Of a stretch of 45,911 nt of DNA, positions 19,000 through 30,189 are shown in pieces (the first letter of the stretch is position 1; each line of letters begins with the position of its first letter). The position numbers and the translations under genes were made by a program. The DNA lies in the NCBI GenBank assembly GCA_947442065.1, contig CANEUY010000003.1:1-45911 (forward strand), written 5' to 3'. The notes below the pieces were generated by a model, which did no database searches, was not told the DNA's origin, and worked only from the letters and a program-made list of their open reading frames with translations. The DNA comes from Verrucomicrobia subdivision 6 bacterium (GTDB taxonomy: Bacteria; Verrucomicrobiota; Verrucomicrobiia; Methylacidiphilales; Verrucolacustridaceae).

Positions 19000-19643
19000 T
19001 TTTGCGCCAAGACCGACACGCGGTCTCCTACTTGAATTTGAATGCCATTGTTGAGTTGTTCAGGAAGACCGGCGGAAACCAATTCACGAACTTCCAAGAG
19101 GCGGCAGCTACCGACCACTTTATCCCCACGTAAAATACGGAACGGCATTCCTTCCCGGGCACCTTGACGGCTGCCGAGATTCAGGACAATGGCCTGTTGA
19201 TTCTTATCCACAGCCACCACCTGTGCATCCGTCAACCCTGACGCGAGTGCCCTGGGTGCATTTCGGGCCATCAGGGCGTCCAAAGACCGTTTGGCGGATT
19301 CAAACTCTCCCCGGGCTGCGGCTTTCTTCGCAGGGAGCGATTCCCCAGCCCAAGTCACAGCCGCATGAGTGACAGCTTTCACCTGTTCGAGCACTTCCCG
19401 AGAAAATTGCTCGGCCCGGATCAGTTCACCGGACAAACGGGCGACTTTATCCTGACTGTCCCGAACATCATCACTCAACGTGGCCAAGCCGAGAAGTTCG
19501 TCCCGGCGCTGCAATTGGAGCCACGCCTCGCGGTAGGCTTTCGCCTCGGCCTGTGCCATATAAAGTTCGTCCGCTTTTCCTTGCGGAAGCTCATGGGCCC
19601 AGGCCCCTGCGGAAAGCAGAAAAACGAGAGAGAGAAATTTCAT
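18996..19643 (-). CDS. Predicted exported coiled-coil protein of unknown function inserted in the S10 operon
   Basis: Signal peptide [20 protein letters not shown]; helical middle; C-terminal beta-rich AQVVAVDKNQQAIVLNLGSRQGAREGMPFRILRGDKVVGSCRLLEVRELVSAGLPEQLNNGIQIQVGDRVSVL; TAATG overlap with rpsS, ATGA overlap with rplV. Confidence 0.85.
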   Translation of the reverse strand: MKFLSLVFLLSAGAWAHELPQGKADELYMAQAEAKAYREAWLQLQRRDELLGLATLSDDVRDSQDKVARLSGELIRAEQFSREVLEQVKAVTHAAVTWAGESLPAKKAAARGEFESAKRSLDALMARNAPRALASGLTDAQVVAVDKNQQAIVLNLGSRQGAREGMPFRILRGDKVVGSCRLLEVRELVSAGLPEQLNNGIQIQVGDRVSVLAQK

Positions 19644-19918
19644 TACTTCGTCACCTTCTCCGTATGACCGCCGTGTTTCTTAAAGATCCGAGTCGGGGAA
19701 AATTCCCCCAAGCGATGACCGACCATGTTCTCGGTCACAAACACGGGATTGAATGCCTTCCCATTGTGAACAAGAAATGTGTGTCCGACAAATTCAGGCG
19801 AAATCATGGAGCGTCGAGACCAAGTCTTGATCGGCTTCTTGGCACCCGCGCCTATTTTCTGAACTTTGACGAGCAAGTGATCGTCAATGAAAGGACCTTT
19901 TTTCAGACTGCGACTCAT
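19643..19918 (-). CDS. rpsS: 30S ribosomal protein S19
   Basis: [64 protein letters not shown]. Confidence 0.97.
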   Translation of the reverse strand: MSRSLKKGPFIDDHLLVKVQKIGAGAKKPIKTWSRRSMISPEFVGHTFLVHNGKAFNPVFVTENMVGHRLGEFSPTRIFKKHGGHTEKVTK

Positions 19919-20766
19919 GAGGATCTCTTCTTTCTCCGGTCTTCGACGATGAACCGGTTCGAGGGCTTGTGACGATGACGTGTCTTGAGACCTTTGGCCA
20001 ACTGACCCCAAGGCGAGACAGGGTGCTGGCGACCGCCACCCCCCTTACTCTTGCCCTGCCCTCCACCCATAGGATGATCAACAGGATTCATCACCATTCC
20101 ACGGGTATGAGGACGACGACCAAGCCAGCGACCACGGCCGGCTTTTCCTAGGCTCACTTTTTCATGGGAGATATTTCCTACCTGCCCCACCGTGGCATAG
20201 CAGTCGGCGTGCAAACGACGTAGTTCGCCGGAAGGAAGACGGATGAGTGCGTAATCCTTGTCGATTGCGGTACAAATGGCCGCCGCACCGGCGGAACGCA
20301 CCATCTGAGCACCGCGGCCCGGGACGATTTCGAGATTATGCAAAGGCAATCCCTGGGGAATCACCCGAAGTGGAAGTGAATTTCCAACTTCTGCGGGAAC
20401 CGAAGCTCCAGAAGCAATCGTTGCACCCACCTTCAACCCGTCGGGCGCGAGAATATAGGCTCGATCGTTAACTCCGTATTCGACCAAGGCAATCCGGGCT
20501 GAGCGGTTGGGATCATACTGGATGCCCACAACCTTCCCGGCTTTGGTCCGTTTGCGGCGATTCCATTCGATAATACGATACTGTTTCTTGTGGCCCCCTC
20601 CGCGATGCCGAGAAGTCATCCGGCCATGCGCGTTTCTTCCGCCCGTCCTGCGCTTGATTTCCATCAAGGAACGTTCGGGTGCGGAATCCGGAGTCAACTC
20701 CGAGAAATCATGGAGTTGGGTAAAACGCAGCGAGGGTGTGAGGGGGCGGAATTCTTTAAGGGCCAT
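19915..20766 (-). CDS. rplB: 50S ribosomal protein L2
   Basis: [45 protein letters not shown]. Confidence 0.98.
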   Translation of the reverse strand: MALKEFRPLTPSLRFTQLHDFSELTPDSAPERSLMEIKRRTGGRNAHGRMTSRHRGGGHKKQYRIIEWNRRKRTKAGKVVGIQYDPNRSARIALVEYGVNDRAYILAPDGLKVGATIASGASVPAEVGNSLPLRVIPQGLPLHNLEIVPGRGAQMVRSAGAAAICTAIDKDYALIRLPSGELRRLHADCYATVGQVGNISHEKVSLGKAGRGRWLGRRPHTRGMVMNPVDHPMGGGQGKSKGGGGRQHPVSPWGQLAKGLKTRHRHKPSNRFIVEDRRKKRSS

Positions 20767-20777
20767 ATTCGTGTTTC

Positions 20778-21062
20778 CTAGGCGATTTCGATCTTCTGGC
20801 CTTCGGCCAGCGTCACGATGGCGCGCTTGCTGTGGTTAGTTCTTCCGGGTTCACCACGTCGGGAACGGCGTGCCTTCCCTTGGCGGCGCATGGTGTTAAC
20901 TCGTACAACTTTTTTACCAAACAAGGCGGTGATCGCCTGCCGGATCTCCAACTTGGTGGCATCCGGGGCCACATCAAACAGATACTGGTTGTGAGCCGAG
21001 GCCAACCGCGTGCCTTTTTCAGATATCCGAGGACGAAAAATTACTTCGGTAGGTTGTCTCAT
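20778..21062 (-). CDS. rplW: 50S ribosomal protein L23
   Basis: MRQPTEVIFRPRISEKGTRLASAHNQYLFDVAPDATKLEIRQAITALFGKKVVRVNTM. Confidence 0.95.
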   Translation of the reverse strand: MRQPTEVIFRPRISEKGTRLASAHNQYLFDVAPDATKLEIRQAITALFGKKVVRVNTMRRQGKARRSRRGEPGRTNHSKRAIVTLAEGQKIEIA

Positions 21063-21700
21063 GACGCGGACTCCTCTTTGGACTTCGCATGAAGCCGGGT
21101 GCCGAGCTCTTTCCAAGCCTCTTCCGATACCCAAACTTGCCGACGACGAAGCAGATCCTCCGCATTGACCTCACGGGCGGGACGAACATCCACTTCCCGA
21201 AGATTTCCGGCGGCCTTGAGGAGAATGTTTTCCGGTTTCGAAAGAATCAGCAAAACAGAAAGCGGCAACCCCGCATCCTTAAGCCAGGCAATCAACTCTT
21301 TGGTCTTGGGAGCTTTCAATGTGGGTTTGGCACCGGTATGGAGTTTCCCTTGGGTCGCCAAGTCGCTGATCGCCCGACGAAGGGCGGTACGCAACACGGT
21401 TTTTGGAATATCTTTCCGGTAGCTACGCGGATGCGGACCAAAGGCCACACCACCACCACGCCATACAGGCGAAGATTTGTAACCGGCGCGAGCCCGGCCC
21501 GTCCCCTTTTGATTCCAGGGCTTTGCTCCGGAAAGATCCACGGTCCCCTTGGTCTTGGTGGAATGGGTTCCGGCACGACGGGCTGCACGATAAGCTGTCA
21601 CCGCCTCGTGAAGAGCCTGACTGGCCTTCCGATTTTTAAAGAGTTCGACCCCGAGAGCCTTCTCGGCGGCACTTAGGTTAATAGGTTTCGCTGCGCTCAT
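21059..21700 (-). CDS. rplD: 50S ribosomal protein L4
   Basis: GTVDLSGAKPWNQKGTGRARAGYKSSPVWRGGGVAFGPHPRSY. Confidence 0.97.
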   Translation of the reverse strand: MSAAKPINLSAAEKALGVELFKNRKASQALHEAVTAYRAARRAGTHSTKTKGTVDLSGAKPWNQKGTGRARAGYKSSPVWRGGGVAFGPHPRSYRKDIPKTVLRTALRRAISDLATQGKLHTGAKPTLKAPKTKELIAWLKDAGLPLSVLLILSKPENILLKAAGNLREVDVRPAREVNAEDLLRRRQVWVSEEAWKELGTRLHAKSKEESAS

Positions 21701-21707
21701 GGGATAA

Positions 21708-22352
21708 TCAGGCCTTCACCGGTTCTTTGATCGCATCGCGTACGATCACCACGCTGCCATTGGCGCCGGGAATGGCCCCACGGACAAGAATCAGTTTTTC
21801 GTTTTCCCGAACCTGCATGACCTTCAAATTTTGGATAGTGCAATTGTCCAAACCAAGATGACCCGGCATCCCCGCGTTTTTGTACACACGTCCGGGAGTG
21901 GACCTACAACCGATCGCACCGTTCCGTCGATGCGTGGTGGAACCGTGGGCATCGGCTTGTCCGGCATAGTTGTGCTTCCGCATAACCCCATGAAAGCCCT
22001 TTCCTTTGGAAAGCCCCAAAACATCGACCAACTGCCCCGCCTTAAAGCGAGTCACAGCGACTTCAGCACCCACCGCCAAATCGGACGGAGCCGCCCGGAA
22101 TTGACGGAGAACCAGCGGGTTTTTTCTTCCGGCTTTTTCAAAGGCAACCCTCTGGGGTTTGTTGGTGCGGGAAGCCTTACGCTCTCCCATTCCCAAAACA
22201 ACGGCTTTCACACGGCTTTTCTCGGGAGTCCGAACCTCATAAACCGTGTTCGGCTCAGCCGAAATGACCGTGACGGCAGTCGCCTGCCCCTGATCATCAT
22301 AGATCCGGGTCATTCCGACTTTTTTTCCGATCATGCCAAAACGTTCGATCAT
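21708..22352 (-). CDS. rplC: 50S ribosomal protein L3
   Basis: MIGKKVGMTRIYDDQGQATAVTVI..GLSKGKGFHGVMRKHNYAGQADAHGSTTHRRNGAIG. Confidence 0.97.
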   Translation of the reverse strand: MIERFGMIGKKVGMTRIYDDQGQATAVTVISAEPNTVYEVRTPEKSRVKAVVLGMGERKASRTNKPQRVAFEKAGRKNPLVLRQFRAAPSDLAVGAEVAVTRFKAGQLVDVLGLSKGKGFHGVMRKHNYAGQADAHGSTTHRRNGAIGCRSTPGRVYKNAGMPGHLGLDNCTIQNLKVMQVRENEKLILVRGAIPGANGSVVIVRDAIKEPVKA

Positions 22353-22369
22353 GGATAAGGTTCCTTAGG

Positions 22370-22678
22370 TTAAATCTTAATGGTGATGTCGACTCCGGCG
22401 GGGAGGTTCAGCTTCTTCAGCTCGTCCACCGTCTTGCCGGAGGGTTCAAGAATATCCAAGAGCCGCTTGTGGGTCCGGATTTCAAACTGTTCCATGCTTT
22501 TTTTGTCGCAATGTGGAGAACGGTTCACCGTGTAGCGCTCCACCTTGGTGGGCAAAGGGATCGGCCCTGCCACCCGCGAACCCGTGCGGGATGCGGTTTC
22601 GGAAATCTCCCCCGCCGCCTTGTCGAGAAGACGATAATCAAAGGATTTTAAACGGATGCGGATGCGTGTTGCGGCCAT
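22370..22678 (-). CDS. rpsJ: 30S ribosomal protein S10
   Basis: [57 protein letters not shown]. Confidence 0.98.
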   Translation of the reverse strand: MAATRIRIRLKSFDYRLLDKAAGEISETASRTGSRVAGPIPLPTKVERYTVNRSPHCDKKSMEQFEIRTHKRLLDILEPSGKTVDELKKLNLPAGVDITIKI

Positions 22679-22681
22679 AGG

Positions 22682-24826
22682 TTAGCCTTTCTTTTGTTGG
22701 GTGACCTGGGCGAGGACACTGGAAGGCACCTGCTCGAAGTGGGACGGCTCCATTGAATAAGCCGCGCGACCACGGGAAAGAGAGCGAATGGTGTTCACAT
22801 AGCCGAACATTTCGGCCAAAGGCACCTCAGCCTTCACTACGGAAGTCAGATTCTTGGAATCGACATTCATGATTTTTCCACGACGCCGGTTGATATCCCC
22901 GAGAATGTCACCCTGATATTCGTCCGGAGTGGAGCACTCAACGAGCATGATCGGTTCAAGAAGAATGGGACCGGCCTTTTGCATCGCATCCTTCACCGCG
23001 AAGATAGCGGCCATTTTGAATGCCAATTCGTTTGAATCCACCTCGTGATAGGAGCCGTCGAGAATCTCGATTTTCATGTCGATGACGGGACTGCCGTGGA
23101 TCACTCCGTTGAGCAAAGCTTCCTGCACCCCCTTCTTCACGGCGGGAATGTACTCTTTCGGGATGTTTCCACCCGTCACCTTGTTATCCACGGTGATTCC
23201 TTTTCCACGTTCCTGCGGTTCAACCTGCAAAATCACATGCCCGTACTGCCCTCGACCACCCGATTGTTTGATGAGCTTCCCTTCCCCACCCGAACTCTTC
23301 GTGATCGTCTCACGATAGGCAATCTGTGGGGCCCCGGAATTTGTTTCGACGCTGAACTCACGCTTCAGACGATCGCAAATGATTTCCAAATGAAGTTCGC
23401 CCATCCCTTTGATGATGGTCTGACCGGTTTCCTCATTGCTCTGAACCTGGAAAGTAGGATCTTCCTCGGACAAGCGCTGCAGAGCCTCCCCCATCTTTTC
23501 ACGATCACCCTTCGTCTTGGGCTCCACGGCCATCGAAATAACAGGCTCAGGGAAACTTGGCGGCTCAAGGGTGATCTCAAGCTCTTCGTTTCGGAGGGTG
23601 TCCCCGGTGGCGATATCCTTCAGGCCAACGGTCGCCGCGATATCACCGGCAAAAACTGTTTCAATATCCTCCCGCTTGTCGGCCTGAATCTGGATCAACC
23701 GACTCACCCGCTCGCGTTTTCCAGTTCGCGAATTGTAAATGAATTCCCCTTTGCTCAACTTACCCGCGTATACGCGGAAGAAAATCAGCTTCCCTACGAA
23801 AGGATCGGTCCAGAGCTTGAAAGCCAGAGAGCAAAACTTGGCATTATCATCGACTTTGACCGGGATACGTTCCTCGGGATTTTCGGTGCTGTGACCGATC
23901 GCAGGAGGAATATCGATCGGACTGGGGAGATATTCAATGACCGCATCCACCAAGGACTGGACTCCTTTGTTTTTAAAAGCAGAACCTCCGACCACGGGGA
24001 CAAATTTATTCGCACATGTAGCCCGGCGGATCGCCTCCTTGAGTTGCTTCGTCGAGGGCTTCTTTTCCTCGAGGAACATATTACCCACTTCTTCATCCAC
24101 GTCGGCAATGGCTTCAATCAACTGATCCAGACTCTTCTTGGCCATCTCCTGCAATTCAGCCGGAATTTCCTCAACCTTATAAGTCGACCCCAATTCCTTG
24201 CTATCCGTGTAGACAAGGGCTTTTTGGTTGATGATATCGATCTGGCCCTTGAGTTGATCCTCTTTGCCAAGGGGAATTAAAATGGGCCAGGCATTGGCCC
24301 CCAGCTTGGTTTTCATTTCACCCAAGGCCTTTTCGAAGTCCGCCCCTGTCCGATCCATTTTGTTTACGAATGCGATACGAGGAACACCGTATTTATTGGC
24401 CTGCCGCCAAACCGTTTCGCTTTGGGGCTGAACTCCGGCGACCCCACAAAACACGGCGATCGCACCGTCCAAAACGCGGAGGGACCGCTCCACCTCGGCG
24501 GTGAAATCAACGTGTCCGGGAGTATCGATAATATTGATACGATTTTTTGTTTTTTCGAAAGATTTAAAGATACCGGGTTCTTCTTTGACGGGCCAAAAAC
24601 AGGTTGTGGCGGCCGAGGTGATGGTGATTCCACGCTCCCGCTCCTGCTCCATCCAGTCGGTGACGGTTGTCCCCTCGTGGACTTCACCCATCTTGTGAAT
24701 GCTTCCGGTATAAAATAGAACCCGTTCGGTAAGGGTCGTCTTTCCCGCGTCGATATGTGCGCAAATGCCGATATTCCTCGTCCTTTCGAGAGAATAGCTG
24801 CGGGCGGAACTTGCGGGGGCGGCCAT
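22682..24826 (-). CDS. fusA: Elongation factor G
   Basis: [54 protein letters not shown]. Confidence 0.98.
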   Translation of the reverse strand: MAAPASSARSYSLERTRNIGICAHIDAGKTTLTERVLFYTGSIHKMGEVHEGTTVTDWMEQERERGITITSAATTCFWPVKEEPGIFKSFEKTKNRINIIDTPGHVDFTAEVERSLRVLDGAIAVFCGVAGVQPQSETVWRQANKYGVPRIAFVNKMDRTGADFEKALGEMKTKLGANAWPILIPLGKEDQLKGQIDIINQKALVYTDSKELGSTYKVEEIPAELQEMAKKSLDQLIEAIADVDEEVGNMFLEEKKPSTKQLKEAIRRATCANKFVPVVGGSAFKNKGVQSLVDAVIEYLPSPIDIPPAIGHSTENPEERIPVKVDDNAKFCSLAFKLWTDPFVGKLIFFRVYAGKLSKGEFIYNSRTGKRERVSRLIQIQADKREDIETVFAGDIAATVGLKDIATGDTLRNEELEITLEPPSFPEPVISMAVEPKTKGDREKMGEALQRLSEEDPTFQVQSNEETGQTIIKGMGELHLEIICDRLKREFSVETNSGAPQIAYRETITKSSGGEGKLIKQSGGRGQYGHVILQVEPQERGKGITVDNKVTGGNIPKEYIPAVKKGVQEALLNGVIHGSPVIDMKIEILDGSYHEVDSNELAFKMAAIFAVKDAMQKAGPILLEPIMLVECSTPDEYQGDILGDINRRRGKIMNVDSKNLTSVVKAEVPLAEMFGYVNTIRSLSRGRAAYSMEPSHFEQVPSSVLAQVTQQKKG

Positions 24827-24835
24827 GGTCGTCCT

Positions 24836-25309
24836 TTACCAGCGCAAATGTGCAAATGCCCGGTTGGCTTGGGCCATCCGGTGGGTTTCATCCCGTTTTT
24901 TGACAGCATTCCCCTGACCAGTCGCCGCGTCACGAATTTCCTGGGCAAGTGCTTTTTCGAAGGCCACACCCTTGCGTTTGTTCGCAAGTTCAACAATCCA
25001 GCGGAGAGCGAGAGAAAGTTGGCGTTCCGGAGTCGTTTCGACCGGAACTTGATACGTGGCACCACCCACGCGACGGGACTTCACTTCAAGCCGTGGTTTC
25101 ACATTCTCAACGGCCTTCTGGACGACCGCGAGGGGATCCCCTCCTGAACCGCCCTCGTTCGCTTTTTCGATCGCGTTGTAAACAAGCCGGCTGGCTGTCG
25201 AAAGTTTTCCCTGTTTCAGGATGTAACCGATCATGCGTCCAACGAGCAGGCTTTCAAAAACCGGATCCGGACTGGTCTTGCGGGAAAGATGGCGGCGGCG
25301 GCGGGACAT
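24836..25309 (-). CDS. rpsG: 30S ribosomal protein S7
   Basis: MSRRRRHLSRKTSPDPVFESLLVGRMIGYILKQGKLSTASRLVYNA..ENVKPRLEVKSRRVGGATYQVPVE. Confidence 0.98.
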   Translation of the reverse strand: MSRRRRHLSRKTSPDPVFESLLVGRMIGYILKQGKLSTASRLVYNAIEKANEGGSGGDPLAVVQKAVENVKPRLEVKSRRVGGATYQVPVETTPERQLSLALRWIVELANKRKGVAFEKALAQEIRDAATGQGNAVKKRDETHRMAQANRAFAHLRW

Positions 25310-25327
25310 GTTTGATTTTCCTTTGGG

Positions 25328-25762
25328 TTAAGCCTTGGCGGGCTTGGCTTCAGCTTTGGCTCCCCCACCCTTGGGGCGCTTGACGCCGTATTTGCTGCGG
25401 GAGACAAGTCGGGAAAGTTTATTGGAATTGCTGGGACCGGAAGCACCTAGCGCATCAAGAGTTCCACGGACAATGTGGTAGCGAACACCGGGCAAATCCT
25501 TCACACGTCCGCCGCGGACGAGAACAATCGAATGCTCCTGCAAGTTGTGATTTTCACCAGGAATATAGGCAATCACTTCCTCCCCATTTGAGAGGCGGAC
25601 TTTCGCGACTTTCCGAAGCGCGGAATTGGGCTTTTTGGGAGTGCGGGTCATGACCTGCAAACAAACGCCTCTGCGCTGAGGGCAGCCGTGCAAGGCAGGT
25701 GCTTTCGTGCCGCGTTTGAGGGCGGACCGTCCCATGCGCACCAACTGGTTGATCGTCGGCAT
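25328..25762 (-). CDS. rpsL: 30S ribosomal protein S12
   Basis: [72 protein letters not shown]. Confidence 0.98.
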   Translation of the reverse strand: MPTINQLVRMGRSALKRGTKAPALHGCPQRRGVCLQVMTRTPKKPNSALRKVAKVRLSNGEEVIAYIPGENHNLQEHSIVLVRGGRVKDLPGVRYHIVRGTLDALGASGPSNSNKLSRLVSRSKYGVKRPKGGGAKAEAKPAKA

Positions 25763-25990
25763 TGTCTGCTTTGTCTCCCTTTTCCGATGCAATCCCTAGT
25801 TCAACGACACGCCCGGAAAGGGCCCATGAAGCGCTTGGTGGCGCACGCATGGAGGACGATTCCATCGAACCGTCACATGCCGCTTAACCTAACTGGTTTA
25901 CCTTTTCAGGTTCCGGTCGGATGACAGCGGAAATTCAAATCCTGCCGAAAAAAATCTCTATCGGCAAGCGATTTCGAAAAGTTTTTCGCT

Positions 25991-28900
25991 TTAGCTGGCC
26001 AACGCCGCCGGAATATCTAGAGCCACTTTTCGGGCTCTCTCTTCTTCCGGTTGTGTGCTGACCAAAGCCTCTCCGACAGGTTCCCCAAGATGGAGAAGTT
26101 TGATTTTACGGTATGCACTGAATCCGGTTCCGGCCGGAATCAAATGCCCCATAATCACGTTCTCCTTGAATCCCAGGAGTTTATCCGTCTTCCCGAGGGT
26201 TGACGCATCCGTCAGAATTCGAGTTGTGTCTTGGAAGGAGGCTGCAGAGATAAAGCTTTCCGTTTCAAGCGAAGCCTTCGTGATTCCAAGCAGAACAGGC
26301 GTGGCCTCGGCAGGCTTTCCACCCTTCTGTTCGATGTCACGATTCGCCTCTTCGAAAGCCATCCGCTCGATCTGTTCGCCCCACAGGAACTGGGTGTCCC
26401 CGGGTTCGGTGATCTTCACCTTGCGCAGCATCTGTCGGACAATGATCTCGATGTGCTTGTCGTTAATTTCAACGCCTTGCAGTCGGTAAACCTCCTGCAC
26501 TTCGTTGACCAAATACTCCTGAAGTTCCTGCGGTCCGCAAACCTCGAGGATTTCGTGCGGAACCACCGGTCCTTCGGTCAATTGCTGTCCCTTTTTCACC
26601 GTGTCGCCCTTGTAGACGATCAAGTGCTTCGAAAGGGGGATAAGATGCTCCTCTTCCGTGTTGGTTTCGGGATCCTTGATGACGAGCTTTTTCTTGCCGC
26701 GGACGTTGCCTTGGAGATCCACAACACCGTCAATCTTGGCAATCTCAGCGGCATCCTTCGGACGACGGGCCTCAAAAAGCTCGGCCACACGAGGAAGACC
26801 TCCGGTGATATCCTTGGTCTTGGTCGTCTTTCGGGGTGTCTTGGCCAAGCGCTGACCGGCCTGAACTTTATCCCCGTCTTTGACTTCGATATGGGCTCCG
26901 GCTGGGATGCTGTACGCCGCCACAACCGCCCCCGTCTGATCCACGATGGCAATCTGCGGATGTAAATCCTCCTTGTGCTCGATGATGACGGTACCGACAG
27001 ACTTGGTCGTCTCATCGATCTCCTTCTTCATCGTCACGCCTTCGAGGATGTCCTTGAACTCCACCCGGCCGGCTTTCTCGGTCAAAATGGAGATGTTATA
27101 CGGATCCCACTGGACGAAACTTTGCCCCTTTTTGACCTTGTCACCTTCGGGAACCGAAATCATGGATCCAATCATCACAGGATATCGCTCCAGTTCGCGC
27201 CCGTCCGAGGCGTGAACGCTGATAAAGCCGTTCTTATTGAGAACGATGTCGTGTCCTTCCAGGGCCTTGACCGTGCGAAGATCGGTGTACTGAACAGTAC
27301 CGTCGTTCTTCGCCTTGATCTGCGGCTGCTTGAAGACCTGCGAGGCCGTACCACCGATGTGGAAGGTCCGCATGGTCAGCTGAGTTCCGGGTTCTCCGAT
27401 GCTCTGGGCTGCAATAATTCCGACTGCCTCACCCAATTTGGCCGACTGGTTGGTCGCCAGGTTCAATCCATAGCAGGAAACACAGACGCCCCTCTTGGTT
27501 TCACAGGTCAAGGCCGAACGGATCTTCACCCGTTCTTGTCCGAGATCTTCAATCGCAGCAGCAGCTTTTTCACTGATGATTTCACCTGCGGCAACAATCT
27601 TCTTTTTGCTGACGGGATCAACCACGTCATCACAAGTTGTACGACCGTAAATTCGGTCACGGAGGCGAACGATTTCATCGTCCCCTTCCATGATCGCTTT
27701 CACGTAAATCCCGCGATCTGTGCCGCAATCATGCTCGCGGACGATGATATCCATCGCCACGTCGCAAAGCTTGCGGGTCATATAACCGGAATCGGCGGTT
27801 TTCAACGCGGTATCGGCCAACCCCTTACGGGCTCCGTGCGTACTGATGAAATATTCAAGAACTGAAAGCCCTTCACGGAAACTGGCGGTGATAGGACGTT
27901 CGATGATTTCACCGGAAGGCTTGGCCATCAATCCGCGCATGCCCGCCAACTGACGAACCTGGTTACGATTCCCTCGGGCACCCGAATCCACCATGAGGTA
28001 GACAGGATTGAAGTCCTTGCGACCTTCGTTGTGCTCGAGTGTTCGGTACATGGCCGAGGAAATTTCTTCGGTGGCCTGGGTCCAGATGTCGACGATCTTG
28101 TTGTAGCGTTCGCCATCGGTGATTGCACCCATGCGATACTGCTTTTCGACCTGTCCGACCGAACCCCGGGCTTTCTCGATGACCGCCGGTTTTTCTTCCG
28201 GAATAATCATGTCGTTAATTCCGATGGACACACCGGCCCGGGTGGCCGACTTGAATCCAAGGTCTTTGAGCTTGTCGAGACACTCAACCGTTGCGGCGTG
28301 ACCGCATTTTTCATAACAACGGAGAATAATTTCCCCCAACTGCTTCTTCCCCGCCGCCTTGTTGATGAAGCCAAGCTCGTTGGGCCAGATACTGTTGAAC
28401 TCAACGCGACCCGGGGTGGTTTCAATAAACTTCTTGGTCGCATCACCAAAGACGGTTTCTTTCCCGAAATCCGGATTCTTGAACAAAATCCAATCATGAG
28501 TCTTGAGACTTTTTTCGCTCAGCGCGAAATCAACCTCGTCGAATTGGGCGAATGCCATCAGCCGCTTTTTGTTCTTATCCGTCTTCTCCGTGGTCCGGAG
28601 AGGATTCTGGGTGATGTAGTAGCAACCCAAAGTGATGTCCTGGCTGGGAGTTGTGATCGGGCGCCCGTTGCTTGGTCCAAAGATGTTGTTCGGGGCCAAC
28701 ATAAGTAACCGGGCTTCCAACTGAGCTTCGACGCTCAAAGGAATGTGTACGGCCATTTGATCGCCGTCGAAGTCCGCATTGTAGGCGGTACATACCAGCG
28801 GATGAATCCGGATGGCGTCGCCTTCGATCAATTTCGGTTCAAAAGCCTGTACCGACAAGCGATGCAAGGTCGGGGCTCGGTTAAGAAGCACCGGATGTTC

Positions 28901-30160
28901 GCGGGTCACTTCGTCCAGGGTATCCCAAACAATGGCCTCTTTCCGTTCGATCATCTTTTTCGCCGAGCGAACGGTATGCACCTGCCCGAGTTCTTTGAGG
29001 CGGCGGATGATGAAAGGCTCAAACAAGACAAGGGCCATCTTCTTAGGCAATCCACACTCGTTGAGTTTCAGTTCGGGACCAATGACGATGACGGAACGAC
29101 CGGAGTAATCCACCCGCTTGCCGAGCAGGTTCATCCGGAACCGTCCGGTCTTCCCCTTCAGCATGTCCGAAAGGGACTTCAGGGGCCGGTTGCCGGCACC
29201 CGTCACTGCACGACCGTGACGACCATTGTCCATCAAAGCGTCGACGGATTCCTGCAACATCCTCTTTTCGTTCCGGATGATGACTTCCGGAGTCTTCAAC
29301 TGCAGAAGATTCCGCAAGCGGTTGTTCCGGTTGATCACCCGACGGTAAAGATCGTTTAGATCGGAAGTTGCAAAGCGGCCACCTTCCAGCGGAACCAACG
29401 GACGAAGATCAGGCGGGATGACAGGAAGAATCTCAAGGATCATCCATTCCGGGCGGGCCCCGGCCTTCAGGAAGCCTTGGACCAGTTTCAACCTCTTGGC
29501 AACCTTCTTGCGGGTCTGCTTGCTTTTCGTGGTCTCGAGTTGCTGTTCCAATTCCGTCACCAGCTCATCAAGGTCAATCTTTTTGAAAACGTCGCGAATG
29601 GCTTCCGCCCCCATCTTGGCGACAAAAGAATCACCAAACTGCTCCTGAGCCTCCCGATATTCCGTTTCGGTCAGAAGTTGTTTGGGCTTGAGAGGGGTCT
29701 TTCCTTCATCAATGACAAGGTAATCTTCGTAGTAGATCACCCGCTCCAGATCCCGGGCGGTCATGTCCATCATCAACCCAAGCCGACTGGGCATGCACTT
29801 GTAGAACCAGATATGACTCACAGGAACAGCCAGCTCGATGTGCCCCATCCGTTCACGACGAACCCTCGCCAGGGTCACCTCGACGCCACAACGATCACAG
29901 ATGACACCCTTGAACTTGATTCTTTTGTACTTCCCGCAAGAACACTCGTAGTCCTTGGTCGGTCCAAAAATCCGTTCACAGAACAGTCCGCCCTTTTCCG
30001 GCTTAAAAGTCCGGTAGTTGATCGTCTCGGGGTTTTTTGTCTCCCCGCGGCTCCAGGAAAGAATCGATTCCGGCGAAGCAACGGTAATGCTGACTTCGTC
30101 GAAGCCTACGCTTCTTTCCATACCGAGGATTTCACGAGCGGATTGGGTCTGTTGGTTCAT
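25991..30160 (-). CDS. rpoC: DNA-directed RNA polymerase subunit beta'
   Basis: Zn motif [22 protein letters not shown]; catalytic [13 protein letters not shown]. Confidence 0.99.
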   Translation of the reverse strand: MNQQTQSAREILGMERSVGFDEVSITVASPESILSWSRGETKNPETINYRTFKPEKGGLFCERIFGPTKDYECSCGKYKRIKFKGVICDRCGVEVTLARVRRERMGHIELAVPVSHIWFYKCMPSRLGLMMDMTARDLERVIYYEDYLVIDEGKTPLKPKQLLTETEYREAQEQFGDSFVAKMGAEAIRDVFKKIDLDELVTELEQQLETTKSKQTRKKVAKRLKLVQGFLKAGARPEWMILEILPVIPPDLRPLVPLEGGRFATSDLNDLYRRVINRNNRLRNLLQLKTPEVIIRNEKRMLQESVDALMDNGRHGRAVTGAGNRPLKSLSDMLKGKTGRFRMNLLGKRVDYSGRSVIVIGPELKLNECGLPKKMALVLFEPFIIRRLKELGQVHTVRSAKKMIERKEAIVWDTLDEVTREHPVLLNRAPTLHRLSVQAFEPKLIEGDAIRIHPLVCTAYNADFDGDQMAVHIPLSVEAQLEARLLMLAPNNIFGPSNGRPITTPSQDITLGCYYITQNPLRTTEKTDKNKKRLMAFAQFDEVDFALSEKSLKTHDWILFKNPDFGKETVFGDATKKFIETTPGRVEFNSIWPNELGFINKAAGKKQLGEIILRCYEKCGHAATVECLDKLKDLGFKSATRAGVSIGINDMIIPEEKPAVIEKARGSVGQVEKQYRMGAITDGERYNKIVDIWTQATEEISSAMYRTLEHNEGRKDFNPVYLMVDSGARGNRNQVRQLAGMRGLMAKPSGEIIERPITASFREGLSVLEYFISTHGARKGLADTALKTADSGYMTRKLCDVAMDIIVREHDCGTDRGIYVKAIMEGDDEIVRLRDRIYGRTTCDDVVDPVSKKKIVAAGEIISEKAAAAIEDLGQERVKIRSALTCETKRGVCVSCYGLNLATNQSAKLGEAVGIIAAQSIGEPGTQLTMRTFHIGGTASQVFKQPQIKAKNDGTVQYTDLRTVKALEGHDIVLNKNGFISVHASDGRELERYPVMIGSMISVPEGDKVKKGQSFVQWDPYNISILTEKAGRVEFKDILEGVTMKKEIDETTKSVGTVIIEHKEDLHPQIAIVDQTGAVVAAYSIPAGAHIEVKDGDKVQAGQRLAKTPRKTTKTKDITGGLPRVAELFEARRPKDAAEIAKIDGVVDLQGNVRGKKKLVIKDPETNTEEEHLIPLSKHLIVYKGDTVKKGQQLTEGPVVPHEILEVCGPQELQEYLVNEVQEVYRLQGVEINDKHIEIIVRQMLRKVKITEPGDTQFLWGEQIERMAFEEANRDIEQKGGKPAEATPVLLGITKASLETESFISAASFQDTTRILTDASTLGKTDKLLGFKENVIMGHLIPAGTGFSAYRKIKLLHLGEPVGEALVSTQPEEERARKVALDIPAALAS

Positions 30161-30189
30161 GGGATGTTTTTTCTCTATGTGGATTGGGG

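Noticed and set aside
23045-24280. 411-aa plus-strand ORF opposite fusA
   Set aside because: Antisense shadow of EF-G; no domain signal.
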